Source: Verpa conica (Eukaryota > Ascomycota > Pezizomycetes > Pezizales > Morchellaceae). From it: a DNA stretch of 64,000 bases. The stretch spans positions 1,612,001 through 1,676,000 of the forward strand of contig JAUFSD010000006.1 of NCBI GenBank assembly GCA_033030425.1, written 5' to 3'. Below the pieces are notes generated by a model that was given only the letters and a program-made list of their open reading frames with translations, searched no databases and was not told the origin of the DNA. Below, piece by piece: positions 23,549 to 36,374 of the stretch; the first letter of the stretch is position 1; the number at the start of each line of letters is the position of its first letter. The position numbers were made by a program, and so were the translations under genes.

Positions 23549-25379
23549 GGTATTAGGTACTCAGTCTTCGCATATGTCAACTGGGTTTACCCAAGATGAG
23601 ACATTGGCTTTAAGTTACTACTATAAATAGCCTAAGACAGAAGCCTATAAGACCTTCAATAATCGTATTTATACTACCAGTGCGCACTATGGCGTCGCTA
23701 AGACATGCTTGTAGCTGTCGTGGATCTCTCGTCTTTGGTACCGGGGAATATGCAAATGTTATTCTCGCTAATCAGTAAGCACAACTTCCTCACTAAGAAC
23801 ATCGCCTCCAACAAAAACCCCTGTTTGCAATAGTTGTATATTCGGTTTCTTTTGCCTACCTCAAATTGCAAGAAACACCATGTCTTTACAATTAGCTCAC
23901 ATTTTGTGGCTGGGGTTAATCAATCATATTAGTTCAGCCTTGTGTTAAGTGGGGTCATTGGGGTATTGTCTCAAAAGTGTTGTAGGCGTATTGGGCTTTT
24001 CGAGTAGAGTTATCAAAAAGGCGGGGAAGACCTGGTCTGATATCTCTTACCCTTTATGCAAAGTAGAGATCGGGACCATTTACGAAGCACCCATCCTCAA
24101 ACAAAATTAGCGACTTGAGATAATTCCTGTGTCATACAAGGTTCTAAAGCTCAACCTTATCCATCTATTAGACGATTATTACTAATGTCTAATGTCTTCA
24201 CCGGGTCGTTACTCATCTGTTCAACGGCTACACAATGAACGCCTAGGGAACATGGAACTACGTTCCTAATTCAAGACTCTCCTTTGATCAAATGTTCATA
24301 GCGATTTTATTATGATCTACTTTCTATATATGTGTTTCGGTCTTGACCGCTTGGCGCGAGCAACTAATTCTCACCCTAAGCTTTGGGGGCCCTGTCCTAT
24401 GAATAACAGGCACTTTGGGACCTTGCTTACAGATGTTCGACATACCGCCACTGAGTTTATGTATCTGTCTTATCTCGTATATGTTATTATTACTGGCTGG
24501 ACTTTACTTTTCGCCAAGGATCGAAGCAAAGATTATTCTCGCTGAGGGTAAGAGTGATGTCAACATAGAGTGAGTCAAAACAACTTTGCCTTTATTCCTG
24601 ACTATGGTGGATAGGTGTTGATTACTATATATAGTGTTTTAGCTGTACATGGGCTAGGGTCGAATCCTGATTGGGTTTAGACTTTCGAGAGCCAGAAGGG
24701 CAAAGTCATGTGGCTGAAAGATCTCCTTGCTCAAGGATTTACCAGGGTCTGAATTATGGTTTTCAGTCACGGCTCTGAGTGGGTAATTAATGCTTCTGTC
24801 GAATTACCCAAGGGGCGCGGCCAACAGCTTTTAGGCGCGTTGAGCGCCAGAAGCTTCCATATAACGTAAGTTTTCGGCTATATATAGATATACCTTTATG
24901 TGATTGGTAGTGTATTTATACTGATTTATAAAAGAGAAAATGCGTCCGATCGTCTTTACTGGACATGGTTTTGATGGGCAGATAATCAAGGAGATGACTA
25001 CTATTAGCGGTGAGTTGGGTTTGTTGATAATACACAGAAAATAGTGCGAACTGCCGAAGACTCCTAGTACAAAACTGTCAAGAATTCGACCGAATACGTG
25101 CTATTTTTAGGTGTCTTCTACAATGGCTCTCGGATCACATTGAATGGGAAAATTATATCGTACGGCACATATTTGTTAGCACGAAATTTCTCAGATTACT
25201 AAAACCTGGGCTAGAGAACCCCTGGATTCTGAACGATAGGTTTCTAAGCTGTGGATCTCTGTGAAGCTAAGAAGTCGGAGTTCATGGGTATACCTATTAT
25301 GACATTACAGGAGTATTCGACTTTTAACTAAGAGTAGTAATTTGTGCCACGGCCCATATATATCGGGCATGGGAATATC

Positions 25380-26205
25380 ATAGGCCTACTTCTGGAGAAG
25401 GGTACGGATATCAATACGAAATACGATTAGGCAACTACACTTTCTGAAGTAGCTACAAGGGGTTATAACAAAATTGTCACCTTGTTAGAGAAAGGGGCAA
25501 ACATTAATTTCACGACGAAACTAGAAGTGACGACGCTTTTTCTAACTCCTAGTAATGGCTTTGGAAGCACTGCAATCTACTACTCGATAGAAGGGCAGAC
25601 ATCAACTCCACAACAAGACTAGGCGAAGCTGCACTCTGCACTGCAGCGGCGAATGGTCATGAGGTAGTTTTTCAGTCTATTAATATTAAAAGAAGGGCTA
25701 GATATAAACTTTAGAACGAGATTGGGAAGAACAGCACTTTGTGGCGTAGATGTGGGGGCTAATAACGGATACTTAACCTCCTGTTAAAAAATGAGGTAGA
25801 TATCAATTCAAAACAAGATTTGGGGGAACTGTACTTTGCGTAGCCACCATAAATGGGCATGAGAGAGTTGTTAGTGTGTCATTAGAGAGGGGTGCAAATA
25901 TCTGTTTCACGAGGAACTACGCTAATCACAACCGTTAGGAACGGATATAAAAAATCATTGGTTTATTGAAGGGAGCTACAGGTACAGCCTCTGGTAGAAT
26001 TATTCTAGAAACAGGGATTATCGAGCAGGGGCTTCTAGCCAATGCTATTGTCCAAACCTTCGTCAAAAACGTAGAAGACGAATTATCGTGCGCGCCACAT
26101 TTCCACAATAATTCTACCGGGAGCTGTATGATACCAAGAAAGATTGTGAGCCAACTGGAACGTATTAGGGTAAGGGTCATTCTAGAGGCACCACGCGATA
26201 GATGA
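25380..26205 (+). pseudogene. Decayed ankyrin-repeat gene
   Basis: Successive pieces read like ankyrin units on the plus strand but in shifting frames with stops: 'LLEKGTDINTKYD', 'VATRGYNKIVTLLEKGANIN', then near 25700 and 25870 further units of the pattern gly-his/leu-leu-x-x-gly-ala-x-ile. A last open frame (25966-26205) could be the old C-terminal part. The repeats share a ~100-base period in the DNA, as expected for 33-residue ankyrin units. Fungal genomes carry many such genes. What the N-terminal domain was cannot be seen. Confidence 0.6.
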
Positions 26206-26334
26206 ATAGTACTAGTGTACTATTGCGACACATGTAGCAAAATGTTTGGTGATATAGGTCCGAGAGGTATTTATTGTGGATTGCTATATAAAAAAAACTT
26301 GATGTATTTTTCTTATTTCTTCTTATAGGCAGGG

Positions 26335-27221
26335 GTGGTTAAAATTTTATTAAGGCTGTGGGGATGCTTGGCATCATCGTCATCCAAGGTCACTCGTGGC
26401 ATCGTATCAACCAAACCTCAGTCAACTTCATCCATTACAGCAAGGCTTATGGAGGCATTTTGCCGTTCACAAAGTTCTTGGGCCTTCGGTAGATTATTAA
26501 AGGCTCAAAACACTCACCCTCATCTAGCTGCGCTTCGGACGAACGTAGCTAGAAAATTCACTATACACCATAGGAACTACGCCAGGAAGATAACGCCACG
26601 TTCACGAGTTTATGAACAACCAAAGCCCTTACAGAGCCAAGACAGTTATAGATGTTCACTAGGGGCAGGATTAAAGGAGAAAGTGGAAACAGTGGGGGGT
26701 TCGACAGAAGAGCCCCGCAAGGTGTTTGGTAGCCATAATGATGCACTGGAGGCATTCGAGAATGTGACAGAGGAGCAAAAAGCCGTGAACCACCCTGCTT
26801 CGCCCCCCTGCTCTTGCTAGCTCTGAGTTGACTTACAATGGGGTAGTTCTGGCTTTCGGACGGGTTCTCGTCCCTGTGCTCAGAGTACCCAGCAATCACA
26901 TTGCATATAAAAGTTCCTCCTGAGCCCCCTGGAGCTAGTGTAGAAAAGTATATCGAAGATATGGCAATGGATTTAGCCGTAGAAATACACGTTGCAAATC
27001 ATCCTCGCGATACCTTAAGATCGACGGTATCACAAATGAAGTTTGCAGAGACAATGATGACGTTAGTTGCCGAGCATATGGGTACTATCACGGAGGGATT
27101 GAGAACAGGGTGGCTGGCTCCTGGTAAGTGTGTTGGCTGTGGTAGTCTTTTTTTTTTGCTGAATAGAGATTTAGTTAAGGAAGGGCGCTCTTGGGCTAGT
27201 GTGTTTGACTCAGATGAATAA
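26335..27221 (+). pseudogene. Unrecognised coding-like fragment(s)
   Basis: Two open stretches, 26335-26820 and 26901-27221, have less biased composition than the surroundings. They read, for example, 'NDALEAFENVTEEQKAV' and 'YIEDMAMDLAVEIHVANHP'. The first follows a possible intron acceptor (TTATAGGCAG at ~26322-26331) and lacks its own ATG. The two could be exons of the same former gene as the ankyrin relic upstream, but the join between them has stops and no clear splice sites. I do not recognise a family. Confidence 0.3.
26380..26396 (-). promoter_or_regulatory. Bipartite motif copy 7
   Basis: On the minus strand it reads CGAGTGAC, CTTGG, ATGA. It lies inside the coding-like fragment at 26335-26820. 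Confidence 0.5.
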
Positions 27222-28079
27222 TTATGACACTAGAATTCGGAGTAGAGTGATTAGACTTAGACATATATGAGGGGGTTGAGGGGTTGGGAAGGAAGATACA
27301 ACTGGAATGGAAGGGATCCCTGGATGAGGGGCTTTCAAGAGGGGCTTTCTGCCTCAAATCCTAAGGCGTAGAGATTATATCTCAATAATTCATGTAGGCT
27401 ATCATATGCTAGCGAGAGGCACATTTATACAGCCGCAATTAGGCCAATCCAATCTTCGTATAAACAAGAATATGGATACTCTCAAGATAAAATACCGCAA
27501 ATCCAATGGTCTCTCCTCAAGTGACATGTTTTAGTGTCTCATAGTATCCCCCGCTCTCCTTTCTTAGGCAGAAATTGGCCCTAAGCGTAGGAAAGTGTAG
27601 AATTCGCAGTGAGGCTGAAAGTCTAGGCAGAGGGACTGATATAGCAACTCTATACGTAGAGCTGGAAAGGCTGAAGAGGCTTGGGGTGGGTCTGTTTTAG
27701 ATGGTGGGTAGATGGAATCGTGGTATATCTTTGAGAACAACCTTAGCCAATAGAGTCATCGGTGGAGCCTTATTATTGGTGATAAGAGAATGTTGGAAGA
27801 TATTCTAGCTTAAGGTTAGAAATTACTATTAACTTTAATATTTGTTCTTTAGACCTTCTATGATGGATTGTTTGATGACTGATCCTGCAATTTATTGTGA
27901 TTGCGAATGGTGTATGGTTGGGACTCAGATATGAAACAAATGTTGAAGACTACATGTATCCCTGAAAACGGACGGGCCCGACCGGCTAATATGTAATCCG
28001 CAAACTTTACTGCGTGAAAGGTTATGTATGTTTGCCGGATGCGTCATAGCTAGTGGCACTGATTCACAAGATCTCGTGA

Positions 28080-28096
28080 TCACTATGAGTCACTCG
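28080..28096 (-). promoter_or_regulatory. Bipartite motif copy 8
   Basis: On the minus strand it reads CGAGTGAC, TCATA, GTGA. It lies in the gene desert. Confidence 0.5.
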
Positions 28097-28840
28097 ATAA
28101 AGAGCATGCATCAAGCGGCGAAGAACGAATAAAAACCGATGACCTTGACTATCATGGGAAGGGAAAAAGGAAGTCTGAGGTACCGATACACACTACCATG
28201 CCGTGGAGCTTGTGCCAATCACTCGGAGTGTAATACAAGAGGGGCGAGGTACATGATCGATGGGATGATTGGAGATCGAGGTGAGAGGTTTAGGTGGGCG
28301 CAGTAAGAGAGTCTCTAGCCAAGAACTTTCCGTAAAGAGATCAGATCATGAGGTCTTAGAATCTACTTAGGTTCGCTGAGTGATTGTATAATATATACCT
28401 TTCTATCAATATACATGTATTTTATCAAAGTTGGCCGCTAAGTAGTAGTTACACCTTAGCACTAAAGCGTGAGTACGAATTTTAAGAAGGAAATTTGCTA
28501 CTATATTTTATTTTATTAGGATGCCTTTATCAGGGCTTACCCAAGTTTGAACAAGGTGAATATGATTTAAGACTAGCAGGAATCTTAAGTGAATTTATAA
28601 TCTATATTCTCATCAGTGAGTACAATGTGGAGTCCATTATAATTCTTAAACTGGGGCTTTTGAACCTTCTAAGGGGGATTATTAGTTTTAACCGTAGTAA
28701 GAACCCGCTACTAATAAAGTCCCTTAATATGGTGGCGCCCTGAATCTCTGATAGAGTACGAGTACAATAGTCTTAGGGCTACACGTACTATGATTCATTC
28801 ATTCGATCAAGTCCCTTGATAAACATAATATTGTAAACAT

Positions 28841-28857
28841 CGAGTGATGATTTATGA
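28841..28857 (+). promoter_or_regulatory. Bipartite motif copy 9
   Basis: Reads CGAGTGAT, GATTT, ATGA. It is in the gene desert. A half-match (CGAGTGAT only) follows at about 28918, and a near match (ending ATGT) lies on the minus strand at 29950-29966. Confidence 0.5.
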
Positions 28858-31800
28858 CTTAGAACACTAGAACACGCATTAAATGGAATACGAGTAATAG
28901 ATGAAACCGACCATATCTCGAGTGATAAGGAGAATTAGAATGTAGTCAGGGCTAGAGTCTCTTTGTATTCAAAGCCTGATATTGATGTGTAGAACTTCTA
29001 AGCTCTACTCGGGGAGATACTCTGCTGTAGAGGCGAGCAAACTCATTATACTTGTTATTTAGCCATTTTTTTATTAGATAAATCTCGAAGGCTAAAATCC
29101 GAGTCATTTTAGCGGCATCCAGCCATCTTAATATTCTAAGAGCAATACCTATCTAATGACAACTCACTGAGCTTACCAAAAAACCTATAAAAACTCTACA
29201 TATAACCCTAGTAACCCTAGAAGTTACTAACTAACTATGATAGCTTCTAGTGCCAGAGTCAAAGCGGGCCTTGGCACAATGTTTATGTAATCAAACGATG
29301 TCTCACTCGACTCGAGAAATGATTGGACAACGAAATCTGCCAATGTTTACAGTCACGCTTCATGAATCACTTGCGGCTTATGAGAAGGTGATTTTAGTGG
29401 TAGCGGCATTAAATTGAGCCTGGCGTAGATAGATGCATTGTAGATCCTTCGGTGAGAAATACGGATGTGGGGGTCTGTGCTAGTTATTTTGAACGGTAAT
29501 TTAGCTTGTAAAAGAAGAGCTTCCGAGCCCAGAGTAAAAATTTTCAATTATAAGCCCTTGGCGCCATGATATGAAACCCAAGAGAAAAAAAAAAAGATGG
29601 CAGGAAAAAACCCGAGCACGTGGGAATTTACAACTAGAGTATTGGTAGTAATAGCAAAGTAAACAAAGAGTGAAGGGAAAATAACCCTGGGACTATTAGT
29701 AGCTTCTTTGTATACTATGCGTAGTATATTATCGAAAAGTCTGCCCTCACCTCTGGTAAAAATCGGGAGCTCTTCCGATCTTACTCTTTACCTACGGCTC
29801 CTAGTGGTGGTACAAGGGCTGTTTTAAAGAGTAAAGCAAAAATATTTTGGCTTTGTCGAGAACTCGATTCTTAGCAGGGTTATGTATATGCACGTATCGC
29901 GATATCGATCTTTAGACAATTATCGTTAGGGCTGTCACTAAAGCTTATAACATGAGAGATCACTCGACTAGATAAGAATGTCCCTAGTGGGTTTTCGTGT
30001 TGTTTATCCCATCAAATATAGGAGGCTAGAGTCTATAATACTACAGCCGCCCCGCCTTCTAAAATAAGTCTATCCAATACAGGCGCCCTATACTTCTGTT
30101 TAGCAGCGTTTAAGTCAGCTCCATAAGACTTGAGCTAAGCCTGTTATATTAGGTCGTAGGATTATTCCAGCAACGTGCATGTTAGTCAGCTGCACACAAC
30201 CATGAGATCATTGAAAAAAATGTTCAAGGCAGCAGCCTAGACTTCCAAGTGTGATACGGAGTCATGGGGCCGGGGTTCTGGCATGACGGAATTGTGTTAC
30301 ACCTACACATGCAGATGCCCGGAATCTGAAGGTTCAAACCAAGAGAGGACCCTTGCAGCAACCATGCATCAGAGCGACTAGACTGCCAGCACAACAAGTG
30401 CTTTCAAGATTTTGGAGTGATATGTATGCGTGCTTAGTTGTGCATACATACTGGTCGCTCGGGAAGTTTGTTTTGGTAGAGCTCTATCTAGTCTTGGGGT
30501 CTAGAGGCTAAAATTTCTTGCCAGATTTCAATATAAGTTACTATGGTATAATTAGATAATTTATCGTTTTGAAGGTTTCTGTGAAAGAACTTTTCTTAGA
30601 AGCTATGTGTTCTTTATAGTTTTGGGGGATTAACCTAACCCATCACTACCTTAGCCCACTTACGTAACTACCTGGTTGAGATTCAAAATAATATTATAGC
30701 AAAGCGTGAGTATAATCAAATTAACTCGCGAGAGAAAGAATAGAAAAATCTAGGCACTTGCCTAGCAACTTCATACTACTAGTTTGAGAACCACCTGGAC
30801 CCTACTTAGATAGCTACCTTAGTATTTTTACTAGTTATCCCTACTCTTTAGCTTTCCTAGAGCAAGCGATCACTTTCCAGTCTGAACGGCTCTTTCCACA
30901 TATCTTCCTACTTAACTCATAGAGAAACTAAGTATATCCTCATTAAATGATATGATATGATGTCATAGCAGAAATAAACATTAAACTCAAACCTATTAAA
31001 TAGTAAATGAAGACTATTAGGCCACCGGTCCATATAGTACCATACTATTTTTTTTATTTCCATGATTCAATTTTTAACTATACGTAAGTGATGCCTAAGG
31101 TTTCCAGTCTAGAGGTCTTATATAAGTTTTTGTCAACTAAAGGAATAGAATTATTACCAAAGGGGTTAAAAGGAATGGGAAGGCCGTCTCAATTCTTTAT
31201 AGAGTTAGTACTGTATTCAATACTCATTTTAGTGCATTATATTCTGCGACTTTAGTACACTACAGCCGTTGTGCCGACCCGGTAGATCTCCACACTTCGT
31301 TGAATCCACCCAATCGAGGACGGTTGCTAGACCTGACCAACAGTATGAGATTATACAAGGTGGGCTTGAAATGACAGGGCACTCAATGTTACCAGATTCT
31401 AGAAAATCTTTGTGACGAGGAATACAGAAAGATCTTAGATCTATGCAAGTCCAACGTCCAACAATTTTGTCGCCGATAAGTAGGTCAGGATCTCATATGC
31501 GCAGCCTTCCTCGCACTAAAAACTTACACATGTACGATCTATTACACTTCTACCACTTGCATCGCAAAAACGTAAGAACTATCGCTATGATCTATGCTGC
31601 ACGGAAGAAAGAAAAAAAAGGCCAGCCCCTCGGGGATTTCCAGCGATTCGGAGTCACCCCGTAGGAAAAAAAAAAGGTCGGGAACAAGGTAGATACCCTC
31701 CTAAACTCTAGGCCAAATCGTTATCTATACGTCATTACAGCCAATCGATATAAATGTGAGTACACCCACGGCCGAAACTCGCATTGCATTGCATTGCATC

Positions 31801-32368
31801 ACTTTTTCTTTCTTTCCCCCTGCGCTCTGCTAGAGAACAGAGATAACTTTCCATAGAATGTTATTGGAAACTATGTTTGTTGTTCTCCTCACCAAGGCGG
31901 ATTTGAGTGTGCCTAGAGCCTATAACGATATTGGATCATGTAAAGCTCTGGTTAAGACGTTGAAGTTGGGTTAATGCACTCAGTACGTGGGGTAGCTCAT
32001 AATTTCCAACCACCCTTAATTGGGCTGGATAGGGTAACGTGTCGGTAATATTTCGCACCAGTGATAGGATTTGGATCATGTTTTTTCTTTACACACGACG
32101 TACGCCCAGCTAGCGGTGAGGAACATGAGGCTTGGGATTGGGAGAGGGTGGAGAGGGTGGAGAGGGATGGCTGTTATTTGTTTTTTTTACACTCACAGCG
32201 AGGGTTCTAGTTGTGGGATTGAACATGGGACCCTCTTCGTAAAACCTTGTTCGTGTGCATTGTACCTGAAAAAGCTAGCAAATACTCTTAGCAATAAGTA
32301 TCCAGAAATGCAGGTGAGTATTCTCACAGATCATCAGGCGTACTCGCAACGGGCATAAAGAACCTGAA

Positions 32369-32552
32369 CATGCAAGTCCTATTCTCACCAGTTAATAGGT
32401 GTACTTTACTCGATAGAGGCGTAACCTCCAAGCAAACCCCTCGCTTCAACAGTTACATGTTCTGGTTCTTTATGCTTGTTACGGGTATTTTACATAGAAA
32501 GGATCCTGTGTCCAATAGATATTTCCTATCAGAGACCTGCATTTACGGGTAC
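32369..32552. repeat. Inverted-repeat element, copy B of a dispersed pair
   Basis: Left end (CATGCAAGTCCTATTCTCAC onwards) resembles the left arm and interior of the element at 22779-22883. The right arm (GACCTGCATTTACGGGTAC, ~32534-32552) is its imperfect inverted partner. The centre is longer than in copy A, so one copy has an insertion or deletion. Confidence 0.5.
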
Positions 32553-32804
32553 TTACTTTCTGTCGCAAGTAATAGAGTATATAGTCAACACACCAGGCAT
32601 AAAAAAAAAGTATAAGTAGGATGTAAGTGATTGATGACCGGTATCAGGTGCAATAGGTTGACAAGAATATAATACCCATGATCTTGGGGATCACGTACGC
32701 ACCGTACTCAGGAGCTACCTATGGTGATAGTTCGTATCGGCGATATAAAAAAAAAAACACCCACGCGATTGATATACCTAATCCACAGTAGACCTAAATG
32801 CCGT

Positions 32805-32938
32805 GAGGCTGAGCTACTACTCGTAATCTCATGACGTTTTGAGAATGGACTGCTATTGCATACCATACAAAAAAACTGTGCCAAGCCTGTGGTTTTTGTA
32901 TGGTAGTCCGTCGTGCGATTACGAGTACTAACCTCAGC
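32805..32938. repeat. Imperfect palindrome, foldback-like
   Basis: Paired blocks: TACTCGTAAT (32818-32827) with ATTACGAGTA (32918-32927), and ACCATACAAAAA (32862-32873) with TTTTTGTATGGT (32893-32904). Weaker similarity lies outside and between them. The left half carries about 18 extra bases. It could fold into a long hairpin and is probably another decayed non-autonomous element. Confidence 0.6.
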
Positions 32939-34502
32939 ATGTTCATTCCAAATATCTAATTAATCCCTGAGGGGGAGGGAGCCTCCCTCAACGCTAGCAT
33001 ATCAAGATCTTCCATCCCCCACGTTGGCCGTTACACACCCGGTGCCCCTCCCGGGCCATCTAGTAAATAGGATCGGGCCAAAATGCCAAGACGTCTAAAA
33101 AGTGCCGCAAGACACCCCACGCCCCCCAGGCGATGCAAGGCTGGATAACTAGGCCAGGAACCCGTGATATATTAACGATGCCTTGCCCTGCCCATTTTAA
33201 AAAACATCCTAGGCTATTCTAATAAATAATTGCACTGCCAAATTCCGGGTGTAATTTAGCTGGCGTCTGGTCTGGTGATTTACGGCCAAGAACTACCTAA
33301 ACCGCTTATAACCGCGCGTCAAAATCTTGGCCCTATTTAATTACACCATAGCCTCAAGAAGCTAGATATCGATTGATTAATAGTACTCTTGTAACTTTTA
33401 AATAAGTAATCAACTAACTCCTAGATACCCAAGATAATAAAACATGCTGAAAGAAAGAAGGAATCAATTGCTCGCTAGTATCAAATCACCCTGTATCTAC
33501 ACTGCGTAGTTAAACAGTGCGCACCATGCAGTACCCGCGGCCCGAGCCCGCTACTATCCTACACCATTAACGAACAAGGCTACCAGAGAAGTCCACTCAA
33601 ACAACATCACAGCGCTTTGGATATCTAATCTCCAGGTAGCCCCGCTTGTCGACCATCAACCCCACAAAATTCACCCGCCAAAGCCTCATCTTCCCGCCTT
33701 AACAACCCAGGTTCACCATCGACCGGTCATCCCCAAAGATTGACCCGCTGTACCGAAAGTCATAAGACAGAGAGAATATAGGTGACACCACCAAAACCAG
33801 CCGCTGGTGTTAGCGATGTAGCCCTTATCGATAAGAAGCCCACAGAGGAAAAAGAAAAGACTGTTGTGAATAACGGGGCAAAGGAGGTCCAATAACAATA
33901 TGATTTGTACGAGAAAAAAATAACCTCTTATGTAGATAGTAGAAAGCCTCGTATTTTGCCAAGACTAGAAAATGTATGAAAGAACAACCAGGAGAGCTAA
34001 AGAAGCAGCCCAAAGAACCCCAAACGACCGCCTGGGCCAACACAACCCAAACCAATCCAAACTATGAATACATTCAGAATACAAGCTCAAGAGCTTGAAC
34101 AAGTATAAAATAAAGTGTTTAAACAGAGGGAAAAAAGTATGCGGACTAAAAACGATATACTGTCCAAGGCCTATCCAGGTTCCCCCGACCATGTATTCTA
34201 GTAGTGAGAGGGAAAGGTGCTAGTGGGTGAAGTAGAAGGTATATATACTGTTGCTATATCTCGAAAAAAAGGAAAGTGCTGTACCGTGCGGGGTTGTGTT
34301 GTTGTGATTGTTTGTCAATATAAGGTGTAATTATTTTTTATTTACTGTTGTGTTTTTTTTGTGACATATTGGTGATGTGCGTAGGAGGTTAAAAAGTAAC
34401 AGAGATGAGACAGCATATTGCGCAACTTATCCACTTGACGAGTAAGGTTTCACCGCCATCACTACTTCCATGGATAAATAACAAGGGTTTGCCGATGTGA
34501 AA

Positions 34503-36374
34503 TCAGAATGGTGGAATCGGCTTCCCAGCAGAGTCTGGGTACACATAGAAGCTGATCGCAATGATTGTATATCTAGAAGTCATAATTGTCAGCCTCAAAT
34601 CAAATTCAACTATCACTTTATCCTTGCCATCTCGTAGCTGGGCGCCAAGCAGCACAACCCAACATTAACTCCCCCCCCAACGCCAAAATAGGTAAGGGTT
34701 ATGTAGGTTTAGGATTATACTCACATCCCAAGCAACATAGCCCCCTCGAGATAATTACTCTTCCCATCTTGAATCAAGTAATTTGTAATAAGTACGCTCA
34801 TGAAGAAGACCACAGTCTCAAAGGTTTGGAAGTAAAGGCTCATCGGTTGCCCAATTATCCATCCGAGAATGACGAGGAATGGTGTAACAAGAAGTGCAAT
34901 TTGCATGCTACTTCCTATCGCAACTCCGATTGCAAGGTCCATCTAACGCCGTAGAGTCAATACTTGCTTATTTTTACAGCTTTGCCATAGGAATGCGGTG
35001 GGCGCTTGTGGTAAACAAGGGTAAATGCTACTAGGATCTCGTGTGGTACCGAAGTAGGTACTCATAGGACTAGGCAGAAATATAGACGGGTCTTGAGGCT
35101 GAAGGGGTGGGGTACATTTTGCAAGGATGCATGCGTGCATAGGCAGAAAAAAGGAAGTAGCAACGCCAAAGGATTCACCACGTTTTCCCTGAAGGGAGAA
35201 AGGGCGCAACAAGGAGTAAAGCCAAGCAAAGGATAAAATGTAGTGTGTATGAAAACGCAAATACGGACCTTATTTTTCATCGCCACCACTACAGCTGTAA
35301 CGTGTTCGGCTGCATTTCCCACAATAGGTATCAAAATCAGTCCAATAAAAGTCTTGCTAATGCCTGAGCTCGCAACGATGCTATCAATCGAGCCAACCAA
35401 GTATTCAGCACAAATAGCAACTGCGAGCGTGACAACAACCAAGACAACGCCAGATTCTGCGACTGTAAGAAGACTTTCTTCTTGCTCGGCGTCGCCACCG
35501 GCCTCAAGTTGCTCCTCAAAGAAATGAGAGTGGGTGCGTAACTGAAAGATCAAGTAGAGGATGTATAGAATGAGCAGAACGATTGAGGTACCCCGGGAAA
35601 GGTCGAGGACCAAAGAAAACCCTTCTTCATCCGAGACATCTACGGTTGAGTATAGTGCTGCAGGAATAATTAAAGACGCAGTGGCGACGGCCATGAGAGA
35701 GGACATGGTAGAAGCAACTGTGGTGTTGAATTCTTGCTCCTCGTACTTCAATCCACCGAAAAAAAAACACATCCCAAGAACCTAAACAGAAAATTGTTAA
35801 TTAAGAAATCTCTAGTGGGTAGATTTAGACGTACTAAAAGAATGTTAGATAGAATGCTCCCCAGCATGCTAGCCTGCACAATTCTAATCTCGCCCTTGGT
35901 CAAAGCAACCACGCTAACCTAGATAGAGGAAGAGTAATGTTAGTAAACCTAGTCCCATATTATCCTCTTTCAAAGTCAATCTCCAAGAACCCTTACAATT
36001 AGTTCGACAGCATTCCCAAATGTAGCGTTCAATAATCCCCCAAGAGTCTGCCCGACCATCAAGGCCAGTTCCTCGGTAGCAAAACTCAGTAAAGCTGCAA
36101 GCGGAATAATAGCCAAAAAGTTCAACACGAATGTAGCAGTTGGATTCCAGCCCAAGATTCCAGATAATATACCCAATGGCACAAAAACCAGCAAGATGTT
36201 GACATAGTTGCTAAAGAGGACAACCTTCGATTTATGGAGAAAGTTTGCGCCAAACTTTGCGATAAAGCTCCGACTCCGCCGAGCAACGCTGTTATGGCCA
36301 GAGGTATAATGTAAATGACCGTTACCATGGCCGTTACCATTGCCATTAGAGAGGAGAGGCTGTGTTTCGGGCAT
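34503..36374 (-). CDS. VCX1: Vacuolar-type Ca2+/H+ exchanger (CAX/VCX1 family)
   Basis: Moves Ca2+ into the vacuole against protons. I start at ATG 36374 ([15 protein letters not shown]): the frame upstream only opens with GTG and closes at a stop. Exon 1 ends at 35997 and joins in phase to give the CAX motif '[39 protein letters not shown]'. The next exons carry several membrane helices and the second motif '[17 protein letters not shown]', which splices to '[19 protein letters not shown]'. The last intron is 34573-34724, and the final exon (34503-34572) gives '[18 protein letters not shown]' and a stop after PIPPF. Both acidic helix signatures of the exchanger are intact. The loop between repeats is acidic (GGDAEQEE), as usual. 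Confidence 0.93.

Larger units (their letters stand above)
21816..34502. other. 12.7-kb A+T-rich gene desert with decayed repeats
   Basis: No intact gene is recognisable on either strand. The sequence is rich in TA steps and stop codons in all frames, as after RIP-type mutation. Recognisable content: inverted-repeat elements (22779-22883, 23357-23548, 32369-32552, 32805-32938), an ankyrin-repeat gene relic (25380-26205), a coding-like fragment (26335-27221) and four exact copies of the 17-bp motif. A short coding-like end, PPKPAAGVSDVALIDKKPTE and onwards to a stop at ~33893, follows a possible intron acceptor at ~33782 on the plus strand, but no upstream exon could be joined. Confidence 0.6.

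Noticed and set aside
32215..32250. tRNA-like B-box (GTTCAATCCC on the minus strand)
   Set aside because: No matching T-stem, acceptor stem, A-box or anticodon arm at proper distances.
33713..34192. Three overlapping minus-strand ORFs
   Set aside because: Hydrophobic, compositionally driven frames without family similarity or splice support.
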